Below, in pieces: positions 1 to 7,834 of a stretch of 27,320 bases of DNA. The stretch covers positions 1 through 27,320 of the forward strand of contig JBQTJM010000420.1 of assembly GCA_052387115.1 (NCBI GenBank), read 5' to 3'. How positions within the stretch are numbered: the first letter of the stretch is position 1; every line of letters begins with the position of its first letter. The position numbers and the translations under genes are program-made. Source of the DNA: JACCXJ01 sp052387115. Lineage in GTDB: Bacteria > Pseudomonadota > Gammaproteobacteria > JACCXJ01. A model generated the notes under the pieces. The model made no database searches and had not been told where the DNA came from. It saw only the letters and a program-made list of their open reading frames with translations.

Positions 1-1872
1 CAGGCGATCTGCGAGGAGATGGGCACGGCGTTGAGACGTACGGCCTTCTCGCCGAACATCCGTGATCGGCTGGATTTCTCCTGTGCGGTGTTCGACGCGA
101 AGGGCCGGCTGTCGGCCCAGGCTGCGCACATCCCCGTGCATCTCGGCAGCATGGCCTTCGCGATGTCGGGGATCGTCGAGGGTCTCCGGCCGGCGCCGGG
201 GGACATGGTGATCTTGAACGATCCCTACCTGGGCGGGACGCACCTCCCCGACGTCACCCTCATCGCACCGCTCTTCCACGGGACCGAGCACTGCGGCTTC
301 GTGGTCAATCGCGCTCATCATGCGGACATCGGCTGCGCGACCCCGGGCGGCATGCCGATCGCGACCCGCCTCGCGGACGAGGGGCTCGTGATCGCCCCGC
401 AGCGGCTCTTGGCCGAGGGACGCCTGCTCACGGGGGTCATGGAGTGGCTGATCCAGACGGCACGCGACGCCACCATCGCGCAGGGCGACCTGGCGGCCCA
501 GATCGGCGCCAACCGGTGCGGCCTCGAACGGCTGGGGGCCTTGGTGGCGGGCCTCGGCCCGGAGCGCTATCGGGCGTCGCTCGACGACTTGAACGACTAC
601 GGGGAGGGCATGGCCAGGACCGCCCTGACACGCATCCCGGCCGGATGCTATCGCTTCACCGATTGGCTCGACGACGACGGGCAGGGGCAAGAGGACATCC
701 CCATCCGGCTGGCCCTGACGGTAGGGAGGGATCGGGCACACGCCGACTTTGCCGGCACGGCAGCCCAGGTCCCGGGCAACCTCAACTGTCCCTTGTCGGT
801 CGCGGCGGCGGCCGTCTACTACGTGTTCTATTGCCTCATGCCACGCGAGACCCCGGCCTGCGCCGGGGCCTTTCGGCCCATCACCCTGTCGGCGCCCGAG
901 GGTTGCCTGCTGAATGCCCGCCGGCCCGCGGCGGTCGCGGCGGGCAATGTCGAGACCAGCACCCGGATCGTCGATGTGGTCCTCGGCGCCCTCGCCCAGG
1001 CCCTCCCCGAGGCCATCCCGGCGGCCAGCCACGGGAGCATGAACAACCTTGCAATGGGCACCGACACCTGGGACTACTACGAGACCATCGGCGGCGGCAT
1101 GGGGGCGCACGCCCGCGCCCCTGGCCTGGACGGTGTGCAGACGCACATGACCAACACCCGCAACACGCCTATCGAGGTCCTGGAGACCAGCTATCCCTTG
1201 CGCGTCACCCGCTATGCGCTGCGCGAGGCCTCCGGCGGGCGTGGGCGGTACGCGGGCGGACGCGGTCTGGTGCGCGAATTCCAATTCCTCACGTCGACCT
1301 CAGTGACCGTGCTGGCCGAACGCCGTCGCCATGCCCCCTGGGGACTGGCCGGAGGCCAAGCCGGTCAGTGTGCCGTCACGCTCCTGAACGGCAAACCGCT
1401 TCCGGGCAAGGTACACCTGATAGCCGAGCCCGGCGATCGCCTGATGATCGAGACCGCCGGCGGCGGTGGTTGGGGCGATCTTTGCTCCGATCCGCGAAAA
1501 GATTACACTGCGCCAGTCGAATTACCAGCTAGCGAGAGGTCGGATATGGATGTAATGGAACGGATCAAACAGACGATCGAGGGCAACCCCGTCGTCATCT
1601 TCATGAAGGGGACGCCGGACTTCCCACAATGCGGGTTCTCCATGCGCGCGACCCAGGCCCTCAAGGCCTGTCAGGTCGATTTCGCGCATGTGGATATCCT
1701 GGCCGAGCCCGAGGTCAGGCAGAACCTGCCGCGTTATTCCAACTGGCCGACCTTCCCCCAGGTGTTCATCGCCGGGGAACTGGTAGGTGGCTGCGATATC
1801 GTGCTGGACCTGTATCAGAGCGGCGAGTTGCAGAAGATGGCCGACGCCGTTCGCAACCGCCCGGCCGGTTGA
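1..1872 (+). CDS. Hydantoinase B/oxoprolinase family protein, 5' partial, reading in frame into grxD
   Basis: This is the ATP-dependent hydantoinase/5-oxoprolinase B-type subunit (HyuB family), which with a HyuA partner opens cyclic amide rings of hydantoin or 5-oxoproline type. The frame is open from base 1, and the first residues (QAICEEMGTALRRTAFSPNI) match the family's early conserved region, so the start and probably hyuA lie to the left. Typical motifs follow: FDAKGRL, HIPVHLGSM, NDPYLGGTHLPD, the NRAHHADIG histidine pair, and the glycine-rich tail TAGGGGWGD near base 1475, where family members normally end. No stop follows this tail. The frame continues through about 23 unconserved codons into glutaredoxin and stops at 1870-1872. 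Either this is a genuine fusion, or the hyuB stop was lost by mutation or sequence error. Substrate is not determinable. Confidence 0.85.
   Translation, partial: QAICEEMGTALRRTAFSPNIRDRLDFSCAVFDAKGRLSAQAAHIPVHLGSMAFAMSGIVEGLRPAPGDMVILNDPYLGGTHLPDVTLIAPLFHGTEHCGFVVNRAHHADIGCATPGGMPIATRLADEGLVIAPQRLLAEGRLLTGVMEWLIQTARDATIAQGDLAAQIGANRCGLERLGALVAGLGPERYRASLDDLNDYGEGMARTALTRIPAGCYRFTDWLDDDGQGQEDIPIRLALTVGRDRAHADFAGTAAQVPGNLNCPLSVAAAAVYYVFYCLMPRETPACAGAFRPITLSAPEGCLLNARRPAAVAAGNVETSTRIVDVVLGALAQALPEAIPAASHGSMNNLAMGTDTWDYYETIGGGMGAHARAPGLDGVQTHMTNTRNTPIEVLETSYPLRVTRYALREASGGRGRYAGGRGLVREFQFLTSTSVTVLAERRRHAPWGLAGGQAGQCAVTLLNGKPLPGKVHLIAEPGDRLMIETAGGGGWGDLCSDPRKDYTAPVELPASERSDMDVMERIKQTIEGNPVVIFMKGTPDFPQCGFSMRATQALKACQVDFAHVDILAEPEVRQNLPRYSNWPTFPQVFIAGELVGGCDIVLDLYQSGELQKMADAVRNRPAG
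1546..1872 (+). CDS. grxD: Monothiol glutaredoxin, Grx4/GrxD family
   Basis: A 108-residue monothiol CGFS-type glutaredoxin, which in this family binds a glutathione-ligated [2Fe-2S] cluster and delivers it in iron-sulfur protein maturation in the cytosol. The protein begins MDVMERIKQTIEGNPVVIF and carries MKGTPDFPQCGFSMRA, holding the active-site Cys of CGFS, then NWPTFPQVFIAGELVGGCDI, with the cis-Pro loop and glutathione-binding GG. Length and motif order match E. coli GrxD. The start is ATG 1546 because GAGAGG sits about 7 bases upstream and homology begins there. The same frame is open from the upstream hyuB-like gene, so a longer fused product cannot be excluded. It converges on lolA with only 16 bases between the stops. 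Confidence 0.93.
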   Translation: MDVMERIKQTIEGNPVVIFMKGTPDFPQCGFSMRATQALKACQVDFAHVDILAEPEVRQNLPRYSNWPTFPQVFIAGELVGGCDIVLDLYQSGELQKMADAVRNRPAG

Positions 1873-1888
1873 GGCAGCAGGTCCACGT

Positions 1889-2545
1889 TTAGAGATCCTG
1901 CTCGGCGTCCAGCACGTCCACGCCCGGCGGCGGGGTGAAGGTGAACAAGGACGGGTCCAGACTCGGGTTGCGCTCCGCGTTCTTGAATTCGATGCGCGTG
2001 GTCTGGTTCAGGTTGTCGCGGAGATCCATGCGCTTCAAGCTCGAGCCGGCGAACCCCAGGCGGATCTGGGCGTAACCGCCTGACTCGCGCGCCGCGCGGG
2101 CGTCCTTGGGCCCGAGCTCGAGCCACGCGAGCCCCTCGGCCGGCGTACCGCGGGACACCAGGAAGCGCTCCTCGATGTCCACCTCTCCGTCCAACAACAA
2201 GGCCGGCGTGCTCGCAAGGGCTTTTTGCAGGGGTTTCACCGTGACCTGCTCCAAGTCCTTGTCATAGAGGTGGACGCGCTGACCGTCGGCCACGATGGAC
2301 TGTTGATACGGGCTTTCGTAATCCCAGCGGAACCGGCCGGGGCGGGAGAGGTAAAACGTACCCCGCGAGCGCTCCCGCTCTACCCCCTGCTCGTCCAGCA
2401 AGACCTGCTCGAAACGCGCCTTGAGGCTTACGAGGCCCTTCAAGAAGTCATCGAGCGGCGCCGTGACCGCGCCGGCTGCACGCGCCGATCCGGTGGCCAG
2501 AACCAGCACGGCACAGAGGATGACTGCCCAGTATCCGACGCGCAT
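1889..2545 (-). CDS. lolA: Outer-membrane lipoprotein carrier protein LolA
   Basis: Periplasmic chaperone that accepts lipoproteins from the inner-membrane LolCDE transporter and hands them to LolB at the outer membrane. The 218-residue product has a signal peptide (hydrophobic core WAVILCAVLVLATG, cleavage after SARA about residue 23) and the LolA fold motifs: LKARFEQ, RGTFYLSRPGRFRWDYESPY, the VDIEERF region and a C-terminal FTPPPGVDVLD. ATG 2545 gives a conventional signal peptide and lies 8 bases after the ftsK stop, with a weak AACAGG upstream. A TTG at 2557 overlapping the ftsK stop would add four residues. It lies directly downstream of ftsK, the usual gammaproteobacterial order, so the two are presumably co-transcribed. 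Confidence 0.93.
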   Translation of the reverse strand: MRVGYWAVILCAVLVLATGSARAAGAVTAPLDDFLKGLVSLKARFEQVLLDEQGVERERSRGTFYLSRPGRFRWDYESPYQQSIVADGQRVHLYDKDLEQVTVKPLQKALASTPALLLDGEVDIEERFLVSRGTPAEGLAWLELGPKDARAARESGGYAQIRLGFAGSSLKRMDLRDNLNQTTRIEFKNAERNPSLDPSLFTFTPPPGVDVLDAEQDL

Positions 2546-2553
2546 CGTCCTGT

Positions 2554-4863
2554 TCAATCGGTCGGCGGCGGCCGCACCAGGACCTCCCGGAAGCCGTTCG
2601 ACTGGAGCGAACCGACCACCCCCTGGCGCTCCATCTCCTCGACCATGCGCGCCGCGCGGTTATAGCCGATCTTGAGCCGCCGTTGCACCCCGGAGACCGA
2701 GGCACGCCGGGTCTCGGTCACGAAGCGCACGGCCTCGTCGTACAGGGCATCCGCCTCGCCGCCCGATTCCAGCTCCACCACCGGATCCTCGGCGCCCACT
2801 TCCTCTTCGCCCGACACGATGGCCTCGACGTACTCGGGGGCGCCGCGGCTCTTGAGGTAGGCCACGACCTTGTGGACCTCTTGATCGGAGACGAAGGCGC
2901 CGTGTACTCGAACCGGCACCCCGGTGCCTGGCGGGAGGTATAGCATGTCGCCGTGGCCCAATAGGTTCTCGGCACCCATCTGGTCGAGGATGGTGCGCGA
3001 GTCCACACGCGAGGACACCTGGAAAGCGATACGGCTCGGGATATTAGCCTTGATGAGGCCGGTGATGACATCCACGGACGGCCGCTGCGTCGCCAGGATC
3101 AGATGAATGCCCGCGGCCCGCGCCTTCTGGGCCAGGCGCGCGATCAACTCCTCGACCTTTTTGCCCACCGTCATCATCATGTCGGCGAGCTCGTCCACGA
3201 TGACGACGATGTAGGGCAAGGTACTCAACAGGGCGACCTCGCCACCCCCTTCGAGCGCAGACTCGGGGTTCCCGAACGGGTCCCGGAGGGGCTCGCCCGC
3301 CGTCTCGGCGTCCCTGACCTTGCGGTTGTAGCCGGCCAGGTTGCGGACCCCGAGCGCGGCCATCAGCTTGTACCGGCGCTCCATCTCGGCGACACCCCAG
3401 CGCAGGGCATTGGCGGCCTCTTTCATGTCGGTGACGACCGGCGCCAGGAGCGAAGGGATCCCGTCGTAGACCGACAGCTCCAGCATCTTGGGATCGATCA
3501 TGATGAGCCGCACGTCCCTCTGCGTGGCCTTGTAGAGCATGCTCAGGATCATGGCGTTCAAGGCCACGGACTTGCCGGCGCCGGTGGTCCCCGCCACCAG
3601 GAGATGCGGCATCTTGGCAAGGTCCACCGCCACCGGTTTACCGCCAATGTCCTTGCCGAGCGCCAAGGTCAACGGGGAGGGAGTGCCTTTGTACTCCGGT
3701 GCGCCCAGGATGTCCCGGAGCGCTACCAACTCGCGCTGGTGGTTGGGGATCTCGAGCCCGATGACGGACTTGCCGGGGATCACCTCGACCACCCGCACGC
3801 TGATCGTGGACAGCGAGCGCGCCAAGTCCTTGTTGAGGCTGGTGATGCGGCTGGCCTTGACCCCGGGCGCCGGCTGCAGCTCGAAGCGGGTGATGACCGG
3901 ACCCGGGTGGACGGCGACAACGGCGACCTCGATGCCGAAGTCCTGGAGCTTGAGCTCGACCTGGCGGGACATGGCCTCGAGCGTCTCGGTCGAGAAACCG
4001 GCGCGCGGCGGCGGGGGCAGATCGAGCAGCGACAGCGGCGGTTGCACGGCATCGGGGGGATCGAACAAGGAACCCTGCTGTTCGCGCGCGAACGATACGG
4101 GCCGCTCCATGCGTAACGGCGGGGCCTCGATCCTGGGCTTGGGACGTTGCTCTATCTTGCTCGTCTCCACCTCGAACACCTGCGCACGCTCGCGGCGCAC
4201 CTTGCGCCCGTGCAGTCGGTCCGCGATCGACCCGAGCGCGTCACGCACGACATCGACTCCCCGCAGCACCCAGCGGCCGGTGATATCCATGACCCGGAAC
4301 CACGATAGGCCGGTGAACAAGGTCACGCCGGTCAAGAAGATGGCGAGCATGAGCACGGTACCGCCGAGGTGCCCGAAGGCCGCCCCCACCTCCCGCCCGA
4401 TCACACCTCCTACGATCCCGGCGCCGTGGTAGGGCAGGGTGTCGCCCCAGTCGAGGTGTGCCCACGCCAGGCCGCTGCCCACGACGACGGTGAGGAGGAA
4501 GCCGACCAGCCGGACCACGCCATATAGATAATCCGGGCCGTCCTCACTCTGCAGGCCCTTGAACAGGAGCCAGGCTGAGAAGCAGAGGGCGATGGGGAAG
4601 AGATAGGCCACGTAACCGAAGAGGTGCAGCGCGATGTCGGCGAGCCACGCGCCCGCTACGCCGGCCTTGTTGGAGATGGCGCGCCCGACGTGGGTGCCGG
4701 TATGAGTCCAGGCCGGGTCCGCGGGGTTATAGGTCAGGAACGCGACGAAGACGAAACAGGCGATGGCGCACAGCGCCAGCAAACCCCCCTCCATGAGGTG
4801 CCGGGCGATATGCCCGTTGAGGGCGATGGGCGGCGAGGCGCGCTTGCGGACGGCTTGGGGCAA
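2554..4863 (-). CDS. ftsK: DNA translocase FtsK
   Basis: Septum-anchored double-stranded DNA pump that clears and aligns chromosome termini and activates XerCD recombination at dif. The 769-residue protein has an N-terminal membrane domain with about four helices (residues 25-190), a fairly short linker (about 215-290), and the motor: Walker A GTTGAGKS at 425-432, Walker B IVVIVDELAD at 552-561, ATQRPSVDVITG at 591-602, and a C-terminal winged-helix gamma domain (about 705-769, RRASVSGVQRRLKIGYNRAA). The linker is much shorter than in E. coli, as in many FtsK/SpoIIIE proteins. The start is TTG 4863, preceded by AAGGAG at about 11 bases, slightly long spacing. It leads the ftsK-lolA unit. Confidence 0.96.
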   Translation of the reverse strand: MPQAVRKRASPPIALNGHIARHLMEGGLLALCAIACFVFVAFLTYNPADPAWTHTGTHVGRAISNKAGVAGAWLADIALHLFGYVAYLFPIALCFSAWLLFKGLQSEDGPDYLYGVVRLVGFLLTVVVGSGLAWAHLDWGDTLPYHGAGIVGGVIGREVGAAFGHLGGTVLMLAIFLTGVTLFTGLSWFRVMDITGRWVLRGVDVVRDALGSIADRLHGRKVRRERAQVFEVETSKIEQRPKPRIEAPPLRMERPVSFAREQQGSLFDPPDAVQPPLSLLDLPPPPRAGFSTETLEAMSRQVELKLQDFGIEVAVVAVHPGPVITRFELQPAPGVKASRITSLNKDLARSLSTISVRVVEVIPGKSVIGLEIPNHQRELVALRDILGAPEYKGTPSPLTLALGKDIGGKPVAVDLAKMPHLLVAGTTGAGKSVALNAMILSMLYKATQRDVRLIMIDPKMLELSVYDGIPSLLAPVVTDMKEAANALRWGVAEMERRYKLMAALGVRNLAGYNRKVRDAETAGEPLRDPFGNPESALEGGGEVALLSTLPYIVVIVDELADMMMTVGKKVEELIARLAQKARAAGIHLILATQRPSVDVITGLIKANIPSRIAFQVSSRVDSRTILDQMGAENLLGHGDMLYLPPGTGVPVRVHGAFVSDQEVHKVVAYLKSRGAPEYVEAIVSGEEEVGAEDPVVELESGGEADALYDEAVRFVTETRRASVSGVQRRLKIGYNRAARMVEEMERQGVVGSLQSNGFREVLVRPPPTD

Positions 4864-4891
4864 GGATGTTGAAGCTCCTTATTGGGTATCT

Positions 4892-4900
4892 AGTATAACA
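4892..4900 (-). promoter_or_regulatory. Extended -10 promoter for ftsK-lolA
   Basis: On the minus strand the string TGTTATACT gives an extended -10 (TG-N-TATACT), about 29 bases upstream of the ftsK TTG start. No good -35 is visible (TTTCCA at 16 bp), as expected for an extended -10 promoter. Transcription would begin near 4885 and leave a leader of roughly 22 bases containing AAGGAG. This is inferred from sequence only. Confidence 0.5.
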
Positions 4901-5097
4901 TTCTGTTCCATACTGGAAAGCTAACCCGCCGCAAGCGGGGCGATGGGGTGGCGTCTCGGCATCGACTTAGGGTTTTCTGTATCCTTGACCGCTTGTATCC
5001 TGGGCCCAGAGGTCAGTTTCGTACATCCCGGGACATCGATCGCGGGACGTGAAGTCTAGCCAAAGAGATATTTGAGATTGTATGGCTCTTTTCCATG

Positions 5098-5197
5098 CCT
5101 TCCCCCTGGAAGGGGGAGGGTAGGATGAGGGTTGGGTCTCTCAGAACTATGCGACGCTCAACCCCCACCCTAGCCCTCCCCCTGCCAGGGGGAGGGA
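5098..5197. repeat. Two opposed copies of a CCCTCCCCC-type intergenic repeat
   Basis: Two GC-rich hairpin modules lie head to head. The left copy (5098-5138) contains TTCCCCCTGGAAGGGGGAG followed by GGTAGGATGAGGGTTGGGT. The right copy (5161-5197) contains CCCCCACCCTAGCCCTCCCC followed by CTGCCAGGGGGAGGG, and is the approximate reverse complement of the left. Related copies occur at 6642-6683 and 8528-8800. The right copy ends against the hydrophobic leader of the next gene and lies inside its reading frame. No encoded function is evident. Confidence 0.8.
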
Positions 5198-6564
5198 ATA
5201 AGCTGGCGCTGCTGGTACTGCTGGCGTTCCTGTCTGGGTGCGCGCTGCTCGATCGGGCCGCCGATCTCACGAGTCGCGCCTTCGCGGAGATGAGCGGCCG
5301 TGACACCACCCCGGTCGGAGACCCCCTCTACCTCCACCTCCAGCTCGCCCTGGTCTCGGACGCGGTCGTCACGCAGATCCTGCGAAAGACCGAGACGGCC
5401 TTCGCCGCCGTCGACGACCCGAAACGGCGGGCGGCCCTGCTGGGGATACGCCTGGACTACGCCGCCGCGATGTGGAACGCGGCGTCGGGCCCGAGCCCCT
5501 ACGCCAACGCCATCGACATGCTGCTGACCTTGACCGTCGGCCGGCGGCAGCTCGAGCGATCGCCGCTCGCGCACGCGCTCGGCGAGTCGCTGCGACCAAC
5601 GCTCGCCGTACTGAGGTCCGCGCAGATAGACGTGGAGAGGTTGGTCCGGAGCTTTCTCACTCCCGCCGAGTTCAGCGTCCTCGATCAGGCCATCCGGGAG
5701 GCAGAGGAGTCGCCCGTCTCGGGCGCGGGGCAGCGGCTGGACATCGTCGACCTGCAACAGCTCCTCACGTCGTCGAGAGTCGCGAAGAGCGGCGGTGGAG
5801 GAGCTTCCATGAACCTTTTCGGCATCCTCGGTCTGGATCCCTTTGCCGGGCTCGACCCCGCGACGCGCGAGATCGCCGAGAGCCGGCAGTTCGGCGAGCG
5901 ACTCTTGTTCAACGTGCAGCGCATGCCGGTCCTGTTGCGCCTGAACGCCGAGCTACTGGCCACCCAGGTCGCGGCAGACCTCGATCTCGACCGTGCGCAA
6001 GCGAGCCTGGATCGGGCGACGAACGCGATGCAGCAGGTGGCGCAGACTACGGCGCAGCTCCCCGACCGCCTGAGCGCCGAGCGGGCGCAGCTCGTCGCGG
6101 ACGTGCGCGCGGAAGCGGAGCGACTGGGGACGCTCGCGCACGACTATCGGGGGTTGTTCGATGCAGCCACCACGACGGCCGGGACGGCCGATCAGGCGCT
6201 GCAGACGTTCGCGGGCGTGATGCAGCGCTTCGAGTCGGACGACGGCCAGCCCTCGGTGCCGTCACGTCCCTTCGACGTCACCGAGTACAGCGAGACCGCA
6301 AACCGGATCAGCGAGGCCGCGGCCCACCTTTCGGAGCTGCTGTCCAACGTCCACGAGACGCTGGACGCGCCAGGCTTGACCCGCCTCACCCCCGAGGTGG
6401 AAACGCTGCTCGTGGGGGCGGAAGGACGGGCCCGGCGCTGGCTCTACACGGCGTTCGCACTCGCCTGCGGCCTTATCGTCTGTGCCGGCGTCGCCGTGAT
6501 CCTCACCGTATGGGTGTTGCGGTCCCTGCGGGGACAAGCCGCCTCGAGGGCTCAATCCGTATAG
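5149..6564 (+). CDS. Putative lipoprotein with C-terminal membrane segment, function unknown
   Basis: I do not recognise the family. From ATG 5149 the product is 471 residues. A hydrophobic stretch LALLVLLAFLSGC resembles a lipoprotein signal, with the lipobox Cys at residue 31 and acidic or positive residues shortly after (ALLDRAADLTSRAF). A long, mostly helical, Ala/Leu/Glu-rich body follows, with probable coiled coil around the ATQVAADLDLDRAQASLDRA region. Near the C terminus is one transmembrane helix (about 433-456, TAFALACGLIVCAGVAVIL) and a basic tail. The sequence between the first ATGs (5095, 5125, 5149) and the hydrophobic core is repeat DNA, so the original start may have been replaced and the true start is uncertain. 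The repeat's GGGGGAGGG lies 6 bases before a CTG codon and could serve as a ribosome site. No neighbour points to a function. Confidence 0.7.
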   Translation: MRRSTPTLALPLPGGGNKLALLVLLAFLSGCALLDRAADLTSRAFAEMSGRDTTPVGDPLYLHLQLALVSDAVVTQILRKTETAFAAVDDPKRRAALLGIRLDYAAAMWNAASGPSPYANAIDMLLTLTVGRRQLERSPLAHALGESLRPTLAVLRSAQIDVERLVRSFLTPAEFSVLDQAIREAEESPVSGAGQRLDIVDLQQLLTSSRVAKSGGGGASMNLFGILGLDPFAGLDPATREIAESRQFGERLLFNVQRMPVLLRLNAELLATQVAADLDLDRAQASLDRATNAMQQVAQTTAQLPDRLSAERAQLVADVRAEAERLGTLAHDYRGLFDAATTTAGTADQALQTFAGVMQRFESDDGQPSVPSRPFDVTEYSETANRISEAAAHLSELLSNVHETLDAPGLTRLTPEVETLLVGAEGRARRWLYTAFALACGLIVCAGVAVILTVWVLRSLRGQAASRAQSV

Positions 6565-6641
6565 TGGAGCTCAGCATCAGGGCTAGGGTCAAGTAACGTG
6601 CGGGGTTCGCTCGCTCGAACCAAGGGGGAGGGAAATAGATT

Positions 6642-6683
6642 CAAGTCTCCCCCTTACGAAGGGGGAGATTTAGAGGGGGTAGG
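6642..6683. repeat. GC-rich hairpin repeat
   Basis: A short dyad, TCTCCCCCTTACGAAGGGGG AGA, is followed by TTTAGAGGGGGTAG. It belongs to the same type of C/G-tract hairpins seen near 5100 and 8530-8800. It lies in the 227-base gap between the convergent lipoprotein and xoxJ-like genes. I see no other feature in that gap. Confidence 0.7.
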
Positions 6684-6791
6684 ACGGCGGTCCGGGTTGG
6701 GCGACCACCGATCGGATCTCGTAGAGCTGGCCGGGGACGGCGCAGGGCGGCGGCGTGGACGCAGCCACGAGCACCATCCGTTCACCAGCAT

Positions 6792-7679
6792 TCACTCCTC
6801 GATCAATGGCACGCCATAGTCGAGCAGGATGGCGCGGATGTCCGCACGGTGCTTGTCGATGAGCCCCTGGACCTGGTCCTTCCAGGCTTTCTCGCCGTGG
6901 CGCACCGCCATGGCGATGGCGAAATCGAACCGGATCCCGGGTTCGGACGGCATCGGGATCACGACTAATTCGTGCCCCTTGACCCGTTTGGCGTAGTAAC
7001 CGGCGATCGGCCCCCAGACGAAGGTCACATTGATCGTGTCGTTCACGAGGTCCTTCTCGATGATCTCTCCCGGATAGGCGCGCGCGTCGCCGGACATGAT
7101 CGGGTAGGGAACGGCCTGCCCCATCAGGCCGTGGCTTGCCACCCACAGGGCGGCCGGGCTGCGATCGAAGAGCCCGATGCGCAGCCCTTTCCGGCGTTCC
7201 GCCGGGAGACCGGCCAGGTCTTGTGGCGATCGGACATCATCCAGGCCCCGACCCTTCACGTATACCATCACCCAGGAAGAGCGGTAATAGGGCTTGGTGG
7301 TCGCCGCCAGCTCGAAGTTGGCCGGGACGCTCATGACGATATCGCACTTGAAGCCGCCGCCCGCGGTGTCGGTGCTGCGCAAGGTATTGCGGATGAAGCC
7401 CATGCGCTGTGGAAACCAGGTGTACTCGATGGGCAGCTTGAGATCGTCCGCGAACACCTGTGCGATCTTGTTCTCATAGCCCCCGAGCCCCTCGTCGGAG
7501 CTCGGCAGGTTGTGAGGGTCCGCGCACACCTTGAAGGACGTCCGCACGCCTTCCACAGGACCTTCTGCACCCCCCGCAACGATGGCACTTGGTGCCAATG
7601 CGAACGCAGAGACGAGCAGCGGGCCGGCCACGGAACGGCCCAAAGATACGATGGGTTCACATACCGAGCGGAACCTCAT
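6792..7679 (-). CDS. xoxJ: Quinoprotein dehydrogenase-associated periplasmic binding protein (XoxJ/MoxJ-like)
   Basis: A 295-residue secreted protein of the solute-binding-protein fold, of the subgroup associated with PQQ-dependent alcohol dehydrogenases. MoxJ/XoxJ proteins are thought to help assemble or activate methanol dehydrogenase in the periplasm. It has an N-terminal signal (PLLVSAFALAPSAIVAGG) and family motifs: FKVCADPHNLPSSDE at the mature start, GYENKIAQVFADDL, IEYTWFPQRMGFIRNTL, KCDIVMSVPANFE, and PYYRSSWVMVY. ATG 7679 is chosen because AGGGG sits about 7 bases upstream. A GTG 36 bases earlier is in frame but lies in terminator-like sequence. No dehydrogenase or cytochrome c is in the window. 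The gene lies downstream of pseudoazurin, separated by terminator-like hairpins. The gene name is assigned by motif resemblance. Confidence 0.8.
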   Translation of the reverse strand: MRFRSVCEPIVSLGRSVAGPLLVSAFALAPSAIVAGGAEGPVEGVRTSFKVCADPHNLPSSDEGLGGYENKIAQVFADDLKLPIEYTWFPQRMGFIRNTLRSTDTAGGGFKCDIVMSVPANFELAATTKPYYRSSWVMVYVKGRGLDDVRSPQDLAGLPAERRKGLRIGLFDRSPAALWVASHGLMGQAVPYPIMSGDARAYPGEIIEKDLVNDTINVTFVWGPIAGYYAKRVKGHELVVIPMPSEPGIRFDFAIAMAVRHGEKAWKDQVQGLIDKHRADIRAILLDYGVPLIEE

Positions 7680-7702
7680 GGGTTCACCCCTGATGTTGAC
7701 GC

Positions 7703-7723
7703 AAAAAAGGGCCACTACAGCCC
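7703..7723 (-). terminator. Short hairpin with T tract just upstream of xoxJ
   Basis: On the minus strand GGGC, a 7-base loop and GCCC are followed directly by TTTTTT, ending about 24 bases before the xoxJ ATG. A 4-bp stem is weak. It could be a second terminator for pseudoazurin transcripts, an attenuator for xoxJ, or chance. Confidence 0.3.
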
Positions 7724-7749
7724 GCGCTCCTCCATGTCGCTCCCTTCGC

Positions 7750-7791
7750 CAAAACGAAATGACGGCTGCGTCCGTCGCGGAACGCAGCCGC
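7750..7791 (-). terminator. Rho-independent terminator after pseudoazurin
   Basis: On the minus strand an 8-bp perfect stem, GGCTGCGT (7789-7782) with ACGCAGCC (7771-7764), can extend through an inner CCG/CGG pairing. It is followed by the T-rich run ATTTCGTTTT. It lies about 45 bases past the pseudoazurin stop and about 85 bases before the xoxJ start, suggesting that the two genes are largely transcribed separately. Confidence 0.7.
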
Positions 7792-7834
7792 CATTTGCGT
7801 CCTGTCGAACTAGAGTCCCGGCGCTCGGCCGTGT

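Noticed and set aside
444..1532. 362-codon plus-strand frame inside the hydantoinase gene
   Set aside because: Arg/Pro/Gly-rich translation with no motifs, overlapping a clear HyuB frame; a high-GC shadow frame.
3103..4116. 337-codon plus-strand frame antisense to ftsK
   Set aside because: The ftsK motor motifs are unambiguous on the other strand; this frame has only His/Asp/Gly-rich shadow composition.
4886..4920. Possible LexA box upstream of ftsK
   Set aside because: CTGTTCCATACTGG resembles half of a LexA site but lacks the matching CAG half at the right spacing.
6598..6819. Short plus-strand frame before xoxJ
   Set aside because: Much of the translation is the GC-rich repeat (SPPYEGGDLEG), a typical repeat artefact.
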